DNA of 64,000 bases from Flavobacteriaceae bacterium. Lineage in GTDB: Bacteria; Bacteroidota; Bacteroidia; Flavobacteriales; Flavobacteriaceae. Below are positions 28,278-36,207 of the stretch, piece by piece (the stretch's first letter is position 1; every line of letters starts with the position of its first letter). Both the position numbers and the translations under genes were made by a program. The stretch lies in contig JABXHX010000030.1 of the NCBI GenBank assembly GCA_013373385.1, positions 17,302 through 81,301 of the forward strand. The letters are read 5' to 3'. The notes beneath the pieces are model-generated. The model saw only the letters and a list, made by a program, of their open reading frames with translations. It was not told the DNA's origin and did no database searches.

Positions 28278-28799
28278 ATGAAAAAAATTATTTACATATT
28301 CATTTTCCTTTTTTCACTTTCTGTAAGTGGGCAAAAATCGTTGACAAAACTATTAAAGAAATACAATACTGAAAGTGTTCCGTATGCATCTGTTAAACAA
28401 GTAAATAATTTATTAAAAATATCTTTAGACTCCGCTCAAGGTGACAATGTTATTTTATTAGATGCAAGAGAACTCAAAGAATATAAGGTTAGTCATATTA
28501 AGAATGCAATTCACGTAGGCTATGATGAGTTTAATTTAAAAGAAACAACCTCAAAACTAAAAGATAAGAATGCTACCATTGTTGTGTATTGCTCAGTTGG
28601 TATTCGATCTGAAGACATTGCAGAGAAATTACAAAAAGCTGGCTATACAAATGTGTACAATTTATTTGGCGGAATTTTCGAATGGAAAAACAAAGAAAAT
28701 ACAGTGGTAGATTCAAAAAACAATCCAACAGAACAAGTACATACCTTTAGCAAAGCATGGAGTACATGGTTAAAAAAAGGAGTTAAGATTTATGAGTAA
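28278..28799 (+). CDS. Exported rhodanese-like protein of the arsenosugar cassette
   Basis: A 173-residue single-domain rhodanese with an N-terminal signal peptide (about 1-18, ending SVSGQ). The active-site loop CSVGIRS places the sulfur-carrying Cys105; LDARELKEYKVSHIKNAIHV is the family's Asp-containing motif. I chose ATG 28278 because it leads directly into the signal sequence, though the frame is open from 28251. It overlaps the glycosyltransferase start by 8 bases. A role in thiolating arsenic species or handling thiols in the periplasm is inference. Confidence 0.88.
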   Translation: MKKIIYIFIFLFSLSVSGQKSLTKLLKKYNTESVPYASVKQVNNLLKISLDSAQGDNVILLDARELKEYKVSHIKNAIHVGYDEFNLKETTSKLKDKNATIVVYCSVGIRSEDIAEKLQKAGYTNVYNLFGGIFEWKNKENTVVDSKNNPTEQVHTFSKAWSTWLKKGVKIYE

Positions 28800-29424
28800 A
28801 AATTTATTAATCGTCTTTGTAAAAAACATCATCCTAGGCAAAGTAAAAACACGTTTAGCCAAAACCATTGGAGATGTTGGTGCCTTTAATATTTATTACG
28901 AGTTGTTTTCTATTACTGAAAAAGCATCACAAGAAGTTGATGTTGATAGGCATATTTATTTTTCTGATGTTATCATTCCGTCAAAATGGGAAAACGATGA
29001 AAAGTTTGTTCAGGAAGGAAATGATTTAGGAGAAAAAATGCAACATGCTTTTCAGCATGGGTTTAATCAAGGATATGAAAATATTATTTTAATTGGTTCT
29101 GATTTACCTAATATCTCAAAAGAAATTATTGATAATGGCTTTGAAAAATTAAATACTCATAATATTGTATTTGGACCAGCAGAAGATGGTGGCTATTATT
29201 TAATCGGCATGTCCAACATGAATACTTCAATTTTCGAAAACAAACCTTGGAGTCAATCAGAATTATTAGAGGTAACTTTGAATCAGTTAAAGGAGCAAAA
29301 AGAATCTGTTGGATTGATAGAAACCTTAAATGACATTGATACTTTTGAAGATTTAATCGCTTCCGATTTTTATAAAAACAATCCTAAGATTCAACAAATT
29401 ATACAACAAACCAACCCAGCATAA
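28792..29424 (+). CDS. Arsenosugar-cluster glycosyltransferase (TIGR04282 type)
   Basis: A 210-residue GT-A-like enzyme of the DUF2064/TIGR04282 family. LIVFVKNIILGKVKTRLAK at about 5-23 is the nucleotide-binding start; LIGSDLP and GPAEDGGYYLIGM are the later conserved blocks. Members of this family sit beside arsS and arsM and are annotated as arsenosugar biosynthesis glycosyltransferases. It overlaps the rhodanese gene by 8 bases and abuts the PNP gene, so translation is coupled. The sugar donor and acceptor are not established by sequence. Confidence 0.9.
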   Translation: MSKNLLIVFVKNIILGKVKTRLAKTIGDVGAFNIYYELFSITEKASQEVDVDRHIYFSDVIIPSKWENDEKFVQEGNDLGEKMQHAFQHGFNQGYENIILIGSDLPNISKEIIDNGFEKLNTHNIVFGPAEDGGYYLIGMSNMNTSIFENKPWSQSELLEVTLNQLKEQKESVGLIETLNDIDTFEDLIASDFYKNNPKIQQIIQQTNPA

Positions 29425-30246
29425 ATGAAAAAACAGGCAGCACTTAAAGAAACAATAGAGTACTTAAAAGCAAACGGAATTACAGCTCCTGAAATCGGAA
29501 TTGTTTTAGGAACAGGATTAGGAAAACTAGTAGATGAAATTCAAATCGAAAAAGAGATTCCGTATGCAGATATCCCTAATTTCCCTCAAGCTACTGTTGA
29601 GTTTCATTCTGGTAAAATTATTTACGGAACACTATCTGGCAAAAAAGTAATTGTAATGTCTGGTCGTTTTCATGTGTACGAAGGATACAATCTTTGGGAA
29701 GTAACATATGGAATTAGAGCTATGCATGGATTAGGAATTCAACATTTATTAATTTCTAATGCTGCAGGTGCTATTAATTTAAGTTATAAAAAAGGAGATT
29801 TAATGCTTATTGAAGATCACATTAATCTACAAGGAAGCTCACCATTAGCTTTTAAAGGTGCTAACCAATTCGGAAATATTTTTGCAGATATGCTAGAACC
29901 CTATTCAAAAAAAATCAATGCTCTGATGAAAGCTATTGCTATACAAAACGACATACAATTGCATGAAGGTGTATATGCCAGCGTAGTTGGGCCGCAATTA
30001 GAAACAAGAGCAGAATATAGAATGCTACAAATTTTAGAGACAGATGCTGTGGGGATGAGTACAGTTCCAGAAGTGATTGTAGCAAAACAACTAGGATTGC
30101 CTTGTGCGGCGATTTCGGTACTCACAGACGAATGTGATCCAAAAAATTTACAACCTGTAGACATTGCAGAAATTATTACTGTTGCTGGAGAAGCCGAACC
30201 AAAAATGATAACATTATTTAAAGAAATTATCAGATTATTAGATTAG
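29425..30246 (+). CDS. Purine nucleoside phosphorylase of the arsenosugar cassette
   Basis: A 273-residue trimeric-type (PNP/MTAP family) phosphorylase. GIVLGTGLGKL, FHSGKIIYG, ISNAAGAIN and the purine-site segment ETRAEYRML...VGMSTVPEV are present. It begins at the base after the glycosyltransferase stop. In this context the likely substrate is dimethylarsinoyl adenosine from ArsS: removal of adenine would leave a ribose-type arsenosugar intermediate. Ordinary purine salvage is the alternative, and the two are not exclusive. Confidence 0.93.
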   Translation: MKKQAALKETIEYLKANGITAPEIGIVLGTGLGKLVDEIQIEKEIPYADIPNFPQATVEFHSGKIIYGTLSGKKVIVMSGRFHVYEGYNLWEVTYGIRAMHGLGIQHLLISNAAGAINLSYKKGDLMLIEDHINLQGSSPLAFKGANQFGNIFADMLEPYSKKINALMKAIAIQNDIQLHEGVYASVVGPQLETRAEYRMLQILETDAVGMSTVPEVIVAKQLGLPCAAISVLTDECDPKNLQPVDIAEIITVAGEAEPKMITLFKEIIRLLD

Positions 30247-30251
30247 TTGGC

Positions 30252-30282
30252 TTTTTAGATTGTTAGAAAACCAATCTAAAAA
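30252..30282 (+). repeat. AT-rich inverted repeat between the PNP gene and arsM
   Basis: TTTTTAGATTG (30252-30262) pairs with CAATCTAAAAA (30272-30282) across a 9-base loop. There is no T tract after the stem on the plus strand, so it is not a normal terminator. An mRNA-stability or protein-binding site is possible. Confidence 0.5.
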
Positions 30283-30324
30283 TCTAAAAGCGAAACGTTC
30301 TAAGAATCTACAAATCCATAGAAA

Positions 30325-31293
30325 ATGAGTTACCTAGAAACCACACACAATGTATATAAAGAAGCAGCCTTAACACCAGATGTTGGATTATGCTGTACTA
30401 CAAATCCGATTTGGGAATTACCAGGATTAAAAATTCCACGAATTATGCAAGAAATGAACTACGGATGTGGTTCAACCGTACACGCACGTGATTTAACCAA
30501 CAATCCAACAATATTATATGTAGGTGTTGGCGGTGGTATGGAATTATTACAATTCTCATACTTCAACAGACAAAAAGGTGGTGTCATTGGTTTGGATGTG
30601 GTTGATGAAATGTTAGAAGCATCACGTAAAAACTTTAAAGTAGCTGAAGAGCAAAACGATTGGTTTAAATCTGATTTTGTCGATTTACGAAAAGGAGATG
30701 CTATGAATTTACCTGTGGAAGACAACTCTATAGATGTGGCCGCTCAAAACTGCTTGTTTAATATTTTTAAAGAAGACGATTTGCAAAAAGCCATTGCAGA
30801 AATGTATCGTGTGTTAAAACCTCATGGTCGTTTAGTAATGAGCGATCCTACTTGTGAGCAACCTATGAATGATGAATTACGTAACGACGAACGTTTGCGT
30901 GCTTTGTGTTTGTCTGGAAGTTTACCAATTGCTGACTATGTAAAAGCATTGACAGATGCTGGTTTTGGAACCATTGAAATTAGAGCTAGAAAACCATACA
31001 GAATATTAGATCCGAAGAATTACCCAACGGATGAATTGATTTACATTGAATCTATTGAAGTAGCAGCCATTAAAGATCCAATGCCTGCAGACGGACCTTG
31101 TGTTTTTACAGGAAAAGCTGCGATTTATTTTGGTGATGAAGATTATTTTGATGACAATGCAGGGCACGTTTTACTAAAAAATCAACCCTTAGCAATTTGT
31201 GATAAAACTGCAGGAGCACTACAAGCCTTAGGAAGGGATGATATTTTCTTTTCTCCCTCTACTTTTCATTATGATGGTGGTGGGTGTTGCTAG
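30325..31293 (+). CDS. arsM: Arsenosugar biosynthesis arsenite methyltransferase ArsM
   Basis: A 322-residue SAM-dependent methyltransferase. A Cys pair at 23-24 (GLCCTT), Cys48 in NYGCGSTVH, the SAM loop VGVGGGMEL around 66-74 and a C-terminal GGGCC (318-322) are visible; cysteines of this kind bind trivalent arsenic. The architecture matches the arsenosugar-type ArsM rather than the longer ArsM of classical resistance operons. It would supply dimethylarsenite to ArsS. No arsR, arsB or arsC gene is in the window. It is the last gene of the cassette. Confidence 0.94.
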   Translation: MSYLETTHNVYKEAALTPDVGLCCTTNPIWELPGLKIPRIMQEMNYGCGSTVHARDLTNNPTILYVGVGGGMELLQFSYFNRQKGGVIGLDVVDEMLEASRKNFKVAEEQNDWFKSDFVDLRKGDAMNLPVEDNSIDVAAQNCLFNIFKEDDLQKAIAEMYRVLKPHGRLVMSDPTCEQPMNDELRNDERLRALCLSGSLPIADYVKALTDAGFGTIEIRARKPYRILDPKNYPTDELIYIESIEVAAIKDPMPADGPCVFTGKAAIYFGDEDYFDDNAGHVLLKNQPLAICDKTAGALQALGRDDIFFSPSTFHYDGGGCC

Positions 31294-31298
31294 TTGTA

Positions 31299-31326
31299 TG
31301 TCATTTTGAGCGGAGTCGAGAAATCT
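31299..31326 (+). repeat. Dispersed flavobacterial repeat after arsM
   Basis: TGTCATTTTGAGCGGAGTCG followed by AGAAATCT is a recognisable intergenic repeat of Flavobacteriia genomes. A degenerate copy in the same orientation lies at 28244-28269, so the two bracket the rhodanese-to-arsM half of the cassette. Confidence 0.65.
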
Positions 31327-31341
31327 TTTAAAAAGAAATTA

Positions 31342-31382
31342 AAAAAACGTTTATTTCATTAACTTTGAAATAAACGTTTTTT
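31342..31382 (+). promoter_or_regulatory. 17-bp-arm inverted repeat carrying a -7 promoter element
   Basis: AAAAAACGTTTATTTCA (31342-31358) is perfectly complementary to 31366-31382, with a 7-base loop. The T-run end makes it terminator-like for arsM. The loop and right arm contain TAACTTTG (31360-31367), an exact TAnnTTTG element 18 bases before the SRA-HNH start codon. Promoter, operator and terminator roles may therefore share one site. Confidence 0.75.
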
Positions 31383-31385
31383 GTT

Positions 31386-32267
31386 ATGAAAAGAATATTT
31401 GGAGAAATTGAAGGCTTTAAAGAAGGTCACCAATTTAATAATAGAATGGAAATTTCGATTTCAGGAATTCATAGACCTCCACAAGCTGGAATAAGTGGAA
31501 GTCAGAATGAAGGTGCAGATTCAATTGTAATTTCAGGAGGTTATGAGGATGACAAAGATTTTGGAAATGAAATAATTTACACCGGACATGGTGGAAGAAG
31601 TAATGAAACTGGAAAACAAGTTGCTGATCAACAATTAACACGACAAAATTTAGCTCTTGCCAAAAGTTGTTTAGAAGGATTACCTATAAGAGTTATTCGA
31701 GGCAGACATAAAGGCTCAAAATTTGGGCCAGATGAAGGATATAGATATGACGGACTATATTTAATAGAAAAGTATTGGAAAAAGAAAGGAAAAAGTGGTT
31801 ACTATGTTTTTCTTTTTAAACTTATCAAAATAGAAAAAAGCATTTCTAACATTCAAAATATTGTAGAAGAATCTCCTGAAGAATATCAAACAAAAAGAGT
31901 TTCAACTCAAGTACAAAGAATAATAAGAAACACTCAGTTAAGTAGAAAAATAAAAGACCTTTATAATTATAAATGTCAAATTTGTAATACAAGAATTGAA
32001 ACTTCATCAGGTTATTATGCTGAAGCAGCACATATTAAACCATTAGGCTCTCCTCATAACGGACCAGATGTAATTGAGAATTTACTGTGTCTTTGTCCAA
32101 ATCATCATGTAATGTTTGATTTTGGTGGTTTCTCAATTTTACCAAACTTAGATATTATTGGAATTGAGGGAGGTTTAACAGTACACAAAAAGCACAAAAT
32201 TTCAATTGACTATCTCAGCTATCATTTTGAACATTTTTATGACGAAAGAAATAAAAAAGATTTCTAA
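31386..32267 (+). CDS. SRA (YDG) - HNH modification-dependent endonuclease
   Basis: A 293-residue two-domain protein. Residues 1-150 form an SRA/YDG domain (FGEIEGFKEGHQF, GIHRPPQAGISG, YDGLYLIEKYW), which flips out and reads modified cytosine. Residues 185-250 form an HNH nuclease: Cys197/Cys200, AAHIKPL with His216, Asn232, Cys235/Cys237 and His241 give a zinc-HNH site. The architecture matches known SRA-HNH enzymes that cut 5-methyl- or 5-hydroxymethylcytosine DNA, a Type IV-like defence against modified phage DNA. No methyltransferase is adjacent. Its stop overlaps the convergent barrel gene by 4 bases. Confidence 0.93.
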   Translation: MKRIFGEIEGFKEGHQFNNRMEISISGIHRPPQAGISGSQNEGADSIVISGGYEDDKDFGNEIIYTGHGGRSNETGKQVADQQLTRQNLALAKSCLEGLPIRVIRGRHKGSKFGPDEGYRYDGLYLIEKYWKKKGKSGYYVFLFKLIKIEKSISNIQNIVEESPEEYQTKRVSTQVQRIIRNTQLSRKIKDLYNYKCQICNTRIETSSGYYAEAAHIKPLGSPHNGPDVIENLLCLCPNHHVMFDFGGFSILPNLDIIGIEGGLTVHKKHKISIDYLSYHFEHFYDERNKKDF

Positions 32268-33535
32268 AAATACTGTCCAATTCCAAAAACTAATCCTTTA
32301 GATTTTCCATTGGTAAGCTCCACCCCATAATCAATTCTAAAAATGGCGTTGAATACTTTTTTATTGATTATACGCAAACCCAATCCGCTAAATACTTTTT
32401 GATTTTCACTTTTTGTAAAATCACTGAATTCACCTCCAGGCTTACGCCATGTACCAGCATCTAAAAACACATTACTTTGCAGTACATAGCTTCCTTTTTC
32501 TAATAATGTATGTCTGTATTCTGTATTGTACACAATGCTTCCTGTACCTCTATCAACCAAAATACCTACCCCACGTAAATTTACATTATTATCTAGTGCA
32601 AAAGGCGCAAACGGACTTTTATTGTTGGTAGATAATCCTATACGTAATCTGTTTGCCCAATTACCTTTTTTCCAAAGTCTCCTGAAATAAAAAAAATCGT
32701 TCCAAGCAACAAAAAACTCATCTTGAAAATTATTTTTAGAAGTAATCATCTGAGTATATAATTCGTTTTTAAATCCGTCTATATACTGGTAGTGATAGGT
32801 TAAATTATTGTAACCATACACAAACTTAAACATAGTTTTGTTGATGTCTAATTCTTGTGGAATAGAAGGCGACGTGGTGCCACTTACATAATTGTATTTT
32901 TCTTTAAAAAAGTTTACTCCAAAAGCTAGCTTATTTTTAAAGTTAAGTTGATATAACAGTAAGGTTTCTAAAGCAATGTTTTGATATTTATAATTTGCAG
33001 AGCCACTATCAAAATACAAAGGCTCTTCACTTACCCAATTTTGATGATTTACTGCCAACCCTAATTTATTTGAAAACAAAAATGGTGCGCTAAAATTTAT
33101 ACCATAAGAATGATAACCATTGTTTTGATAAAAACCTCCGAGTGTTATATTCCTTCCTAAGAAATTGTAATCGTATAAACCTACTTTATAGGCAAATTTC
33201 TTATTGGTTGTTGTCCAAATACTAACAGACGGAATCAGCGTTCTATTTTCTTCTATCTTAAAAACTACATGATACTGCTGTGCTTGAACTTGAATTACAT
33301 GATAATTCGCATACGAAACTGCGGGTAATTCTTTTAGTCTTTTAATGTCTTTATGCAATACAACTGAATCTAAATAAGTATTTGCTTTTGTTAACAAAAA
33401 AGAGGTTAATACTGCTGCTTTAGTTTTTGTGTTTCCTTTGATAATTACTTGCTTTACCACTCTTTCTTGCCCTATTATTTGAGCAGAAAAAAAGAGGCAA
33501 AAAAACACTACTACTAATCTCATTTTATTGTGCAA
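32264..33535 (-). CDS. Omp85-like outer membrane protein with one POTRA domain
   Basis: A 423-residue protein with a signal peptide (to about residue 22), one POTRA-like domain (about 23-95, VVKQVIIKGNTKTKAAVLTSFLL) and a C-terminal beta-barrel with alternating aromatic strands ending in GIGQYF. This is the D15/Omp85 surface-antigen plan with a much shorter periplasmic part than BamA. The start is uncertain: 33535 overlaps the upstream lipoprotein gene by 11 bases, while an in-frame ATG at 33523 would not overlap. It probably shares a transcript with the lipoprotein and Usp genes. Confidence 0.85.
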   Translation of the reverse strand: MHNKMRLVVVFFCLFFSAQIIGQERVVKQVIIKGNTKTKAAVLTSFLLTKANTYLDSVVLHKDIKRLKELPAVSYANYHVIQVQAQQYHVVFKIEENRTLIPSVSIWTTTNKKFAYKVGLYDYNFLGRNITLGGFYQNNGYHSYGINFSAPFLFSNKLGLAVNHQNWVSEEPLYFDSGSANYKYQNIALETLLLYQLNFKNKLAFGVNFFKEKYNYVSGTTSPSIPQELDINKTMFKFVYGYNNLTYHYQYIDGFKNELYTQMITSKNNFQDEFFVAWNDFFYFRRLWKKGNWANRLRIGLSTNNKSPFAPFALDNNVNLRGVGILVDRGTGSIVYNTEYRHTLLEKGSYVLQSNVFLDAGTWRKPGGEFSDFTKSENQKVFSGLGLRIINKKVFNAIFRIDYGVELTNGKSKGLVFGIGQYF

Positions 33536-34271
33536 TAAAGCGTTTAAAAATTACTAGATTTACCCAATTATCTAAACTCACTCCCATCATTGTAAAATAA
33601 TAAGCTACGTCTTTTTGTAAAACGGGTGGCTTAGTCGTTGTAATATTTAGTACCACATTATCTAACACATAGTATTGAAACCATTTATCATAAGTGTAGG
33701 TACCAGATAAAAGCTTATTTTTTTCATCAGAAATGACTTGAAAATAGATTGCGTTTTCTTTATGCACTCCATCGTCCCAGTTAAATTTTGGAGTAGTACC
33801 TGAATTATTAACAACATAACTCACATTCACTTTATCATTCCATTCTGTTGGCTTTGTTTGATGTTTTAATCTAATAGGATTCGATTTATGCAGTTTACCG
33901 TTTGTTTTATATGTAAGCATGCCCCAAACTTCTTTGGCATCATTTCTAATAAACCGTTGTAAGTAACCATCAAAAACACCTTCTTTAGGCAAGATTTTCT
34001 TGGTATATAAAGAAAAATCTTTTTCATTTACCTGTGTGCTTTCTGTTTCAAAGTATTGAATTTCGGTTGCTCCTTTTATTGGATAAAAAAATATGTACGA
34101 AATTGTAGTATTAAACTCATCACTGGCCGCACAAGCAATAACTTCATCTTGTTGCAATCCTAAATTAAGATTCAAATATTCTTGCAGATTATTAGGGTTA
34201 GGTGCTACTTTTTCTTTTGTACAAGAAAACAATACAAGTACAAACAAAACAAGTACAAAATTCTTCTTCAT
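33525..34271 (-). CDS. Lipoprotein of unknown function
   Basis: A 248-residue protein with a typical signal and lipobox (LFVLVLFSC, lipidation Cys17), so probably anchored to the outer membrane. The mature part is beta-rich, with many aromatic and Thr residues, and I do not recognise a family. It overlaps the POTRA/barrel gene by 11 bases and follows the universal stress protein gene by 6 bases. A partnership with the barrel protein is plausible from this overlap but is inference. Confidence 0.8.
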   Translation of the reverse strand: MKKNFVLVLFVLVLFSCTKEKVAPNPNNLQEYLNLNLGLQQDEVIACAASDEFNTTISYIFFYPIKGATEIQYFETESTQVNEKDFSLYTKKILPKEGVFDGYLQRFIRNDAKEVWGMLTYKTNGKLHKSNPIRLKHQTKPTEWNDKVNVSYVVNNSGTTPKFNWDDGVHKENAIYFQVISDEKNKLLSGTYTYDKWFQYYVLDNVVLNITTTKPPVLQKDVAYYFTMMGVSLDNWVNLVIFKRFIAQ

Positions 34272-34277
34272 AAACTA

Positions 34278-35111
34278 CTACATTTTAAATGCAATCACAG
34301 GTAATAGTGCATGGTTAGTAACGTCTTCAGAAACGCTACCGCTAAAGAAATGTGTCAACCCTTTTTTACCTCTAGTAATCACTGCAATTAAGTCGCTTCC
34401 TACTACATTGCAAAAGTTTAAGATTCCTTTTTCTACAGTATAATCTGCGATATAATGAATTGAATTTAATCGGTCTAAATTACCTTCTGCTTTTAATAGA
34501 AAGTGTGCTACTTTATTTTCTATTTCTGTAGAACTTTGAAAGTCTCCGTAGGGAGTGTTTACATGTACTATATGAATTTTATCTGCAAAGTTGCTCAAGA
34601 AATTCATTACACGTTGATAACCCTCTATAGCTTCTTCAGAAAAATCGGTAGCAAAAACTACATCTTCAAAATGAACATCTTCTTGCTCTTGCTTTACAAC
34701 CAACACTGGCACATTTGAGTTTCTTACTACCTTTTCTGTATTTGAACCTAAAAACAACTCTTTCATTCCGCTTGCACCATGAGAACCCATTACAATTAAA
34801 TCTGCATTGTATTCTTCTGCAACATTATTTACTTCTTTAAATGCAATATAATGTTTAACTATTGGGGTTACTTTTACAGCTTCTAAATACGGTTTCTTTA
34901 AAAAGTTTTTAAAGTTTTTTTCTGCCAATTTTAGATAGAACAACGTAGTTTCTTGTTGTTGCAGAGTGCTTTCAGAAATAGATGCAGCACCGATTTCTAA
35001 CATATGTAATACCAAAATTTCTGCTTGGTGTTTTTTTGCAATACTCGCTGCTGCCTTTAAAGCATATTCTGAATGTTCTGAAAAATCTACTGGAACAATT
35101 ATTTTTTTCAT
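34278..35111 (-). CDS. Tandem universal stress protein
   Basis: A 277-residue cytoplasmic protein with two Usp domains (about 1-140 and 145-277). The first has a complete nucleotide-binding signature, GSHGASG at 109-115 followed by GSNTEKVV, so ATP binding is likely; the second has a weaker version (ITRGKKGLTHFFSGSVSEDV). Usp proteins respond to starvation and stress. It is the first gene of a run with the lipoprotein and barrel genes and has its own -7 element. Confidence 0.92.
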   Translation of the reverse strand: MKKIIVPVDFSEHSEYALKAAASIAKKHQAEILVLHMLEIGAASISESTLQQQETTLFYLKLAEKNFKNFLKKPYLEAVKVTPIVKHYIAFKEVNNVAEEYNADLIVMGSHGASGMKELFLGSNTEKVVRNSNVPVLVVKQEQEDVHFEDVVFATDFSEEAIEGYQRVMNFLSNFADKIHIVHVNTPYGDFQSSTEIENKVAHFLLKAEGNLDRLNSIHYIADYTVEKGILNFCNVVGSDLIAVITRGKKGLTHFFSGSVSEDVTNHALLPVIAFKM

Positions 35112-35134
35112 GATTTTTAATTTTTAACTATACT

Positions 35135-35142
35135 CAAAGTTA
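35135..35142 (-). promoter_or_regulatory. -7 promoter element for the universal stress protein gene
   Basis: TAACTTTG on the minus strand is an exact TAnnTTTG match, 23 bases before ATG 35111. No clear TTG -33 element is seen. Confidence 0.5.
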
Positions 35143-35180
35143 GTGTTTAATTCTTTTAAAAAGAACGATATTTATCATGT

Positions 35181-36185
35181 TTAGTATTTACCATACAACT
35201 CTTTTAACAACTTTTCTGCAGGTTTGTTTTGTGGTGTAAACCTATTGTTGTTGATTCCGCCAACATTTTTATGGTTGTGAAACCATTTCCAAATAAATCC
35301 GCCAGCAAACCATTTTTCGTTCCAAAATTGATTGTATATAGCTTGAGTAGCATTTTTTTGAGCTTGATGATTTACACTACCTTCTATCCTATTTGATTCC
35401 CAAGGCTTTTTACCGTTATAGTCAACACTTCTATAACCGTACTCTGTAAATAAAATAGGCTTATGATACTTTTCTTGAATCTTTTTTATGGTTATTTTAT
35501 GAGGTTGCCAACCAGCCTCAAAATCTGCAACTGTTGGTGTTTTTTTATCACTTAAAGGAAAATAGGCATCTACACCAATATAATCTAGCAAATCCCAAAA
35601 AGGAACTCTTTTAAACTCATCCCAATTCGCAGCATAGGTCAATTTTCCTTTATAAATTGTTTTTATTTTTTTTATTAATTGCTTCCAGTATTTAGGTCTA
35701 TGAATTACAAACTTCTCTAGTTCTGTACCAATGCAAAGAATTTCTGCTTTTATTTGCTGGGCAACTGCTGCATAATCTAGTATAAATTTTTCATACGATT
35801 CTTCTAGCACTTTCCAATCTTCTTCAGAATCCATTTTAATAAAACCCGTATAAATACCTCTAGAAACCCACACTTGTGGTTTTATCATAATTTTTACGCT
35901 ACTCTTCTTAAATGCTGTGGCGTAATGCACCAACCCATCTTTTGTTTCTCCAAACCATTGCCGTTTAGAATTGTAATGAATTTTAGGAGTTTTAATATCT
36001 CTAATAAAACCAAAAGGCATCAAAGCAACATAGCTTGCATTAACAGCTAATACGGGTTGTATATTTTTTGAGTCTATTTTAGAATGCGATGCTACAAAGC
36101 TAATTCCGTTTATTTTCTTAGTCTGCGAAACACAAGAAAAACAAACGGAAAGCAAGCCTATTAATAGTAAATTTTTAGTTTTCAC
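35181..36185 (-). CDS. GH113-like glycoside hydrolase lipoprotein
   Basis: A 334-residue protein with a lipoprotein signal (LLSVCFSC, lipidation probably at Cys18) and a TIM-barrel like that of GH113 enzymes. Glu155 in CIGTELEKF and Glu248 in ILFTEYGYRS stand where the acid/base and nucleophile are expected, with MIKPQVW earlier. GH113 members include beta-mannanases, but the substrate here is open. It lies 22 bases downstream of an outer membrane protein gene, so the two may be cotranscribed. No SusC/SusD pair or other carbohydrate genes adjoin it. Confidence 0.82.
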   Translation of the reverse strand: MKTKNLLLIGLLSVCFSCVSQTKKINGISFVASHSKIDSKNIQPVLAVNASYVALMPFGFIRDIKTPKIHYNSKRQWFGETKDGLVHYATAFKKSSVKIMIKPQVWVSRGIYTGFIKMDSEEDWKVLEESYEKFILDYAAVAQQIKAEILCIGTELEKFVIHRPKYWKQLIKKIKTIYKGKLTYAANWDEFKRVPFWDLLDYIGVDAYFPLSDKKTPTVADFEAGWQPHKITIKKIQEKYHKPILFTEYGYRSVDYNGKKPWESNRIEGSVNHQAQKNATQAIYNQFWNEKWFAGGFIWKWFHNHKNVGGINNNRFTPQNKPAEKLLKELYGKY

Positions 36186-36207
36186 GGCCTCTAAAATAGC
36201 CTTTTTT

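Noticed and set aside
30252..30282. Hairpin considered as a terminator between PNP and arsM
   Set aside because: The stem is AT-rich and is followed by an A-rich sequence rather than a T tract; genes on both sides belong to one cassette.
31299..31326. End of an insertion sequence
   Set aside because: No transposase, terminal inverted repeat or target duplication is seen; the sequence matches a dispersed intergenic repeat instead.
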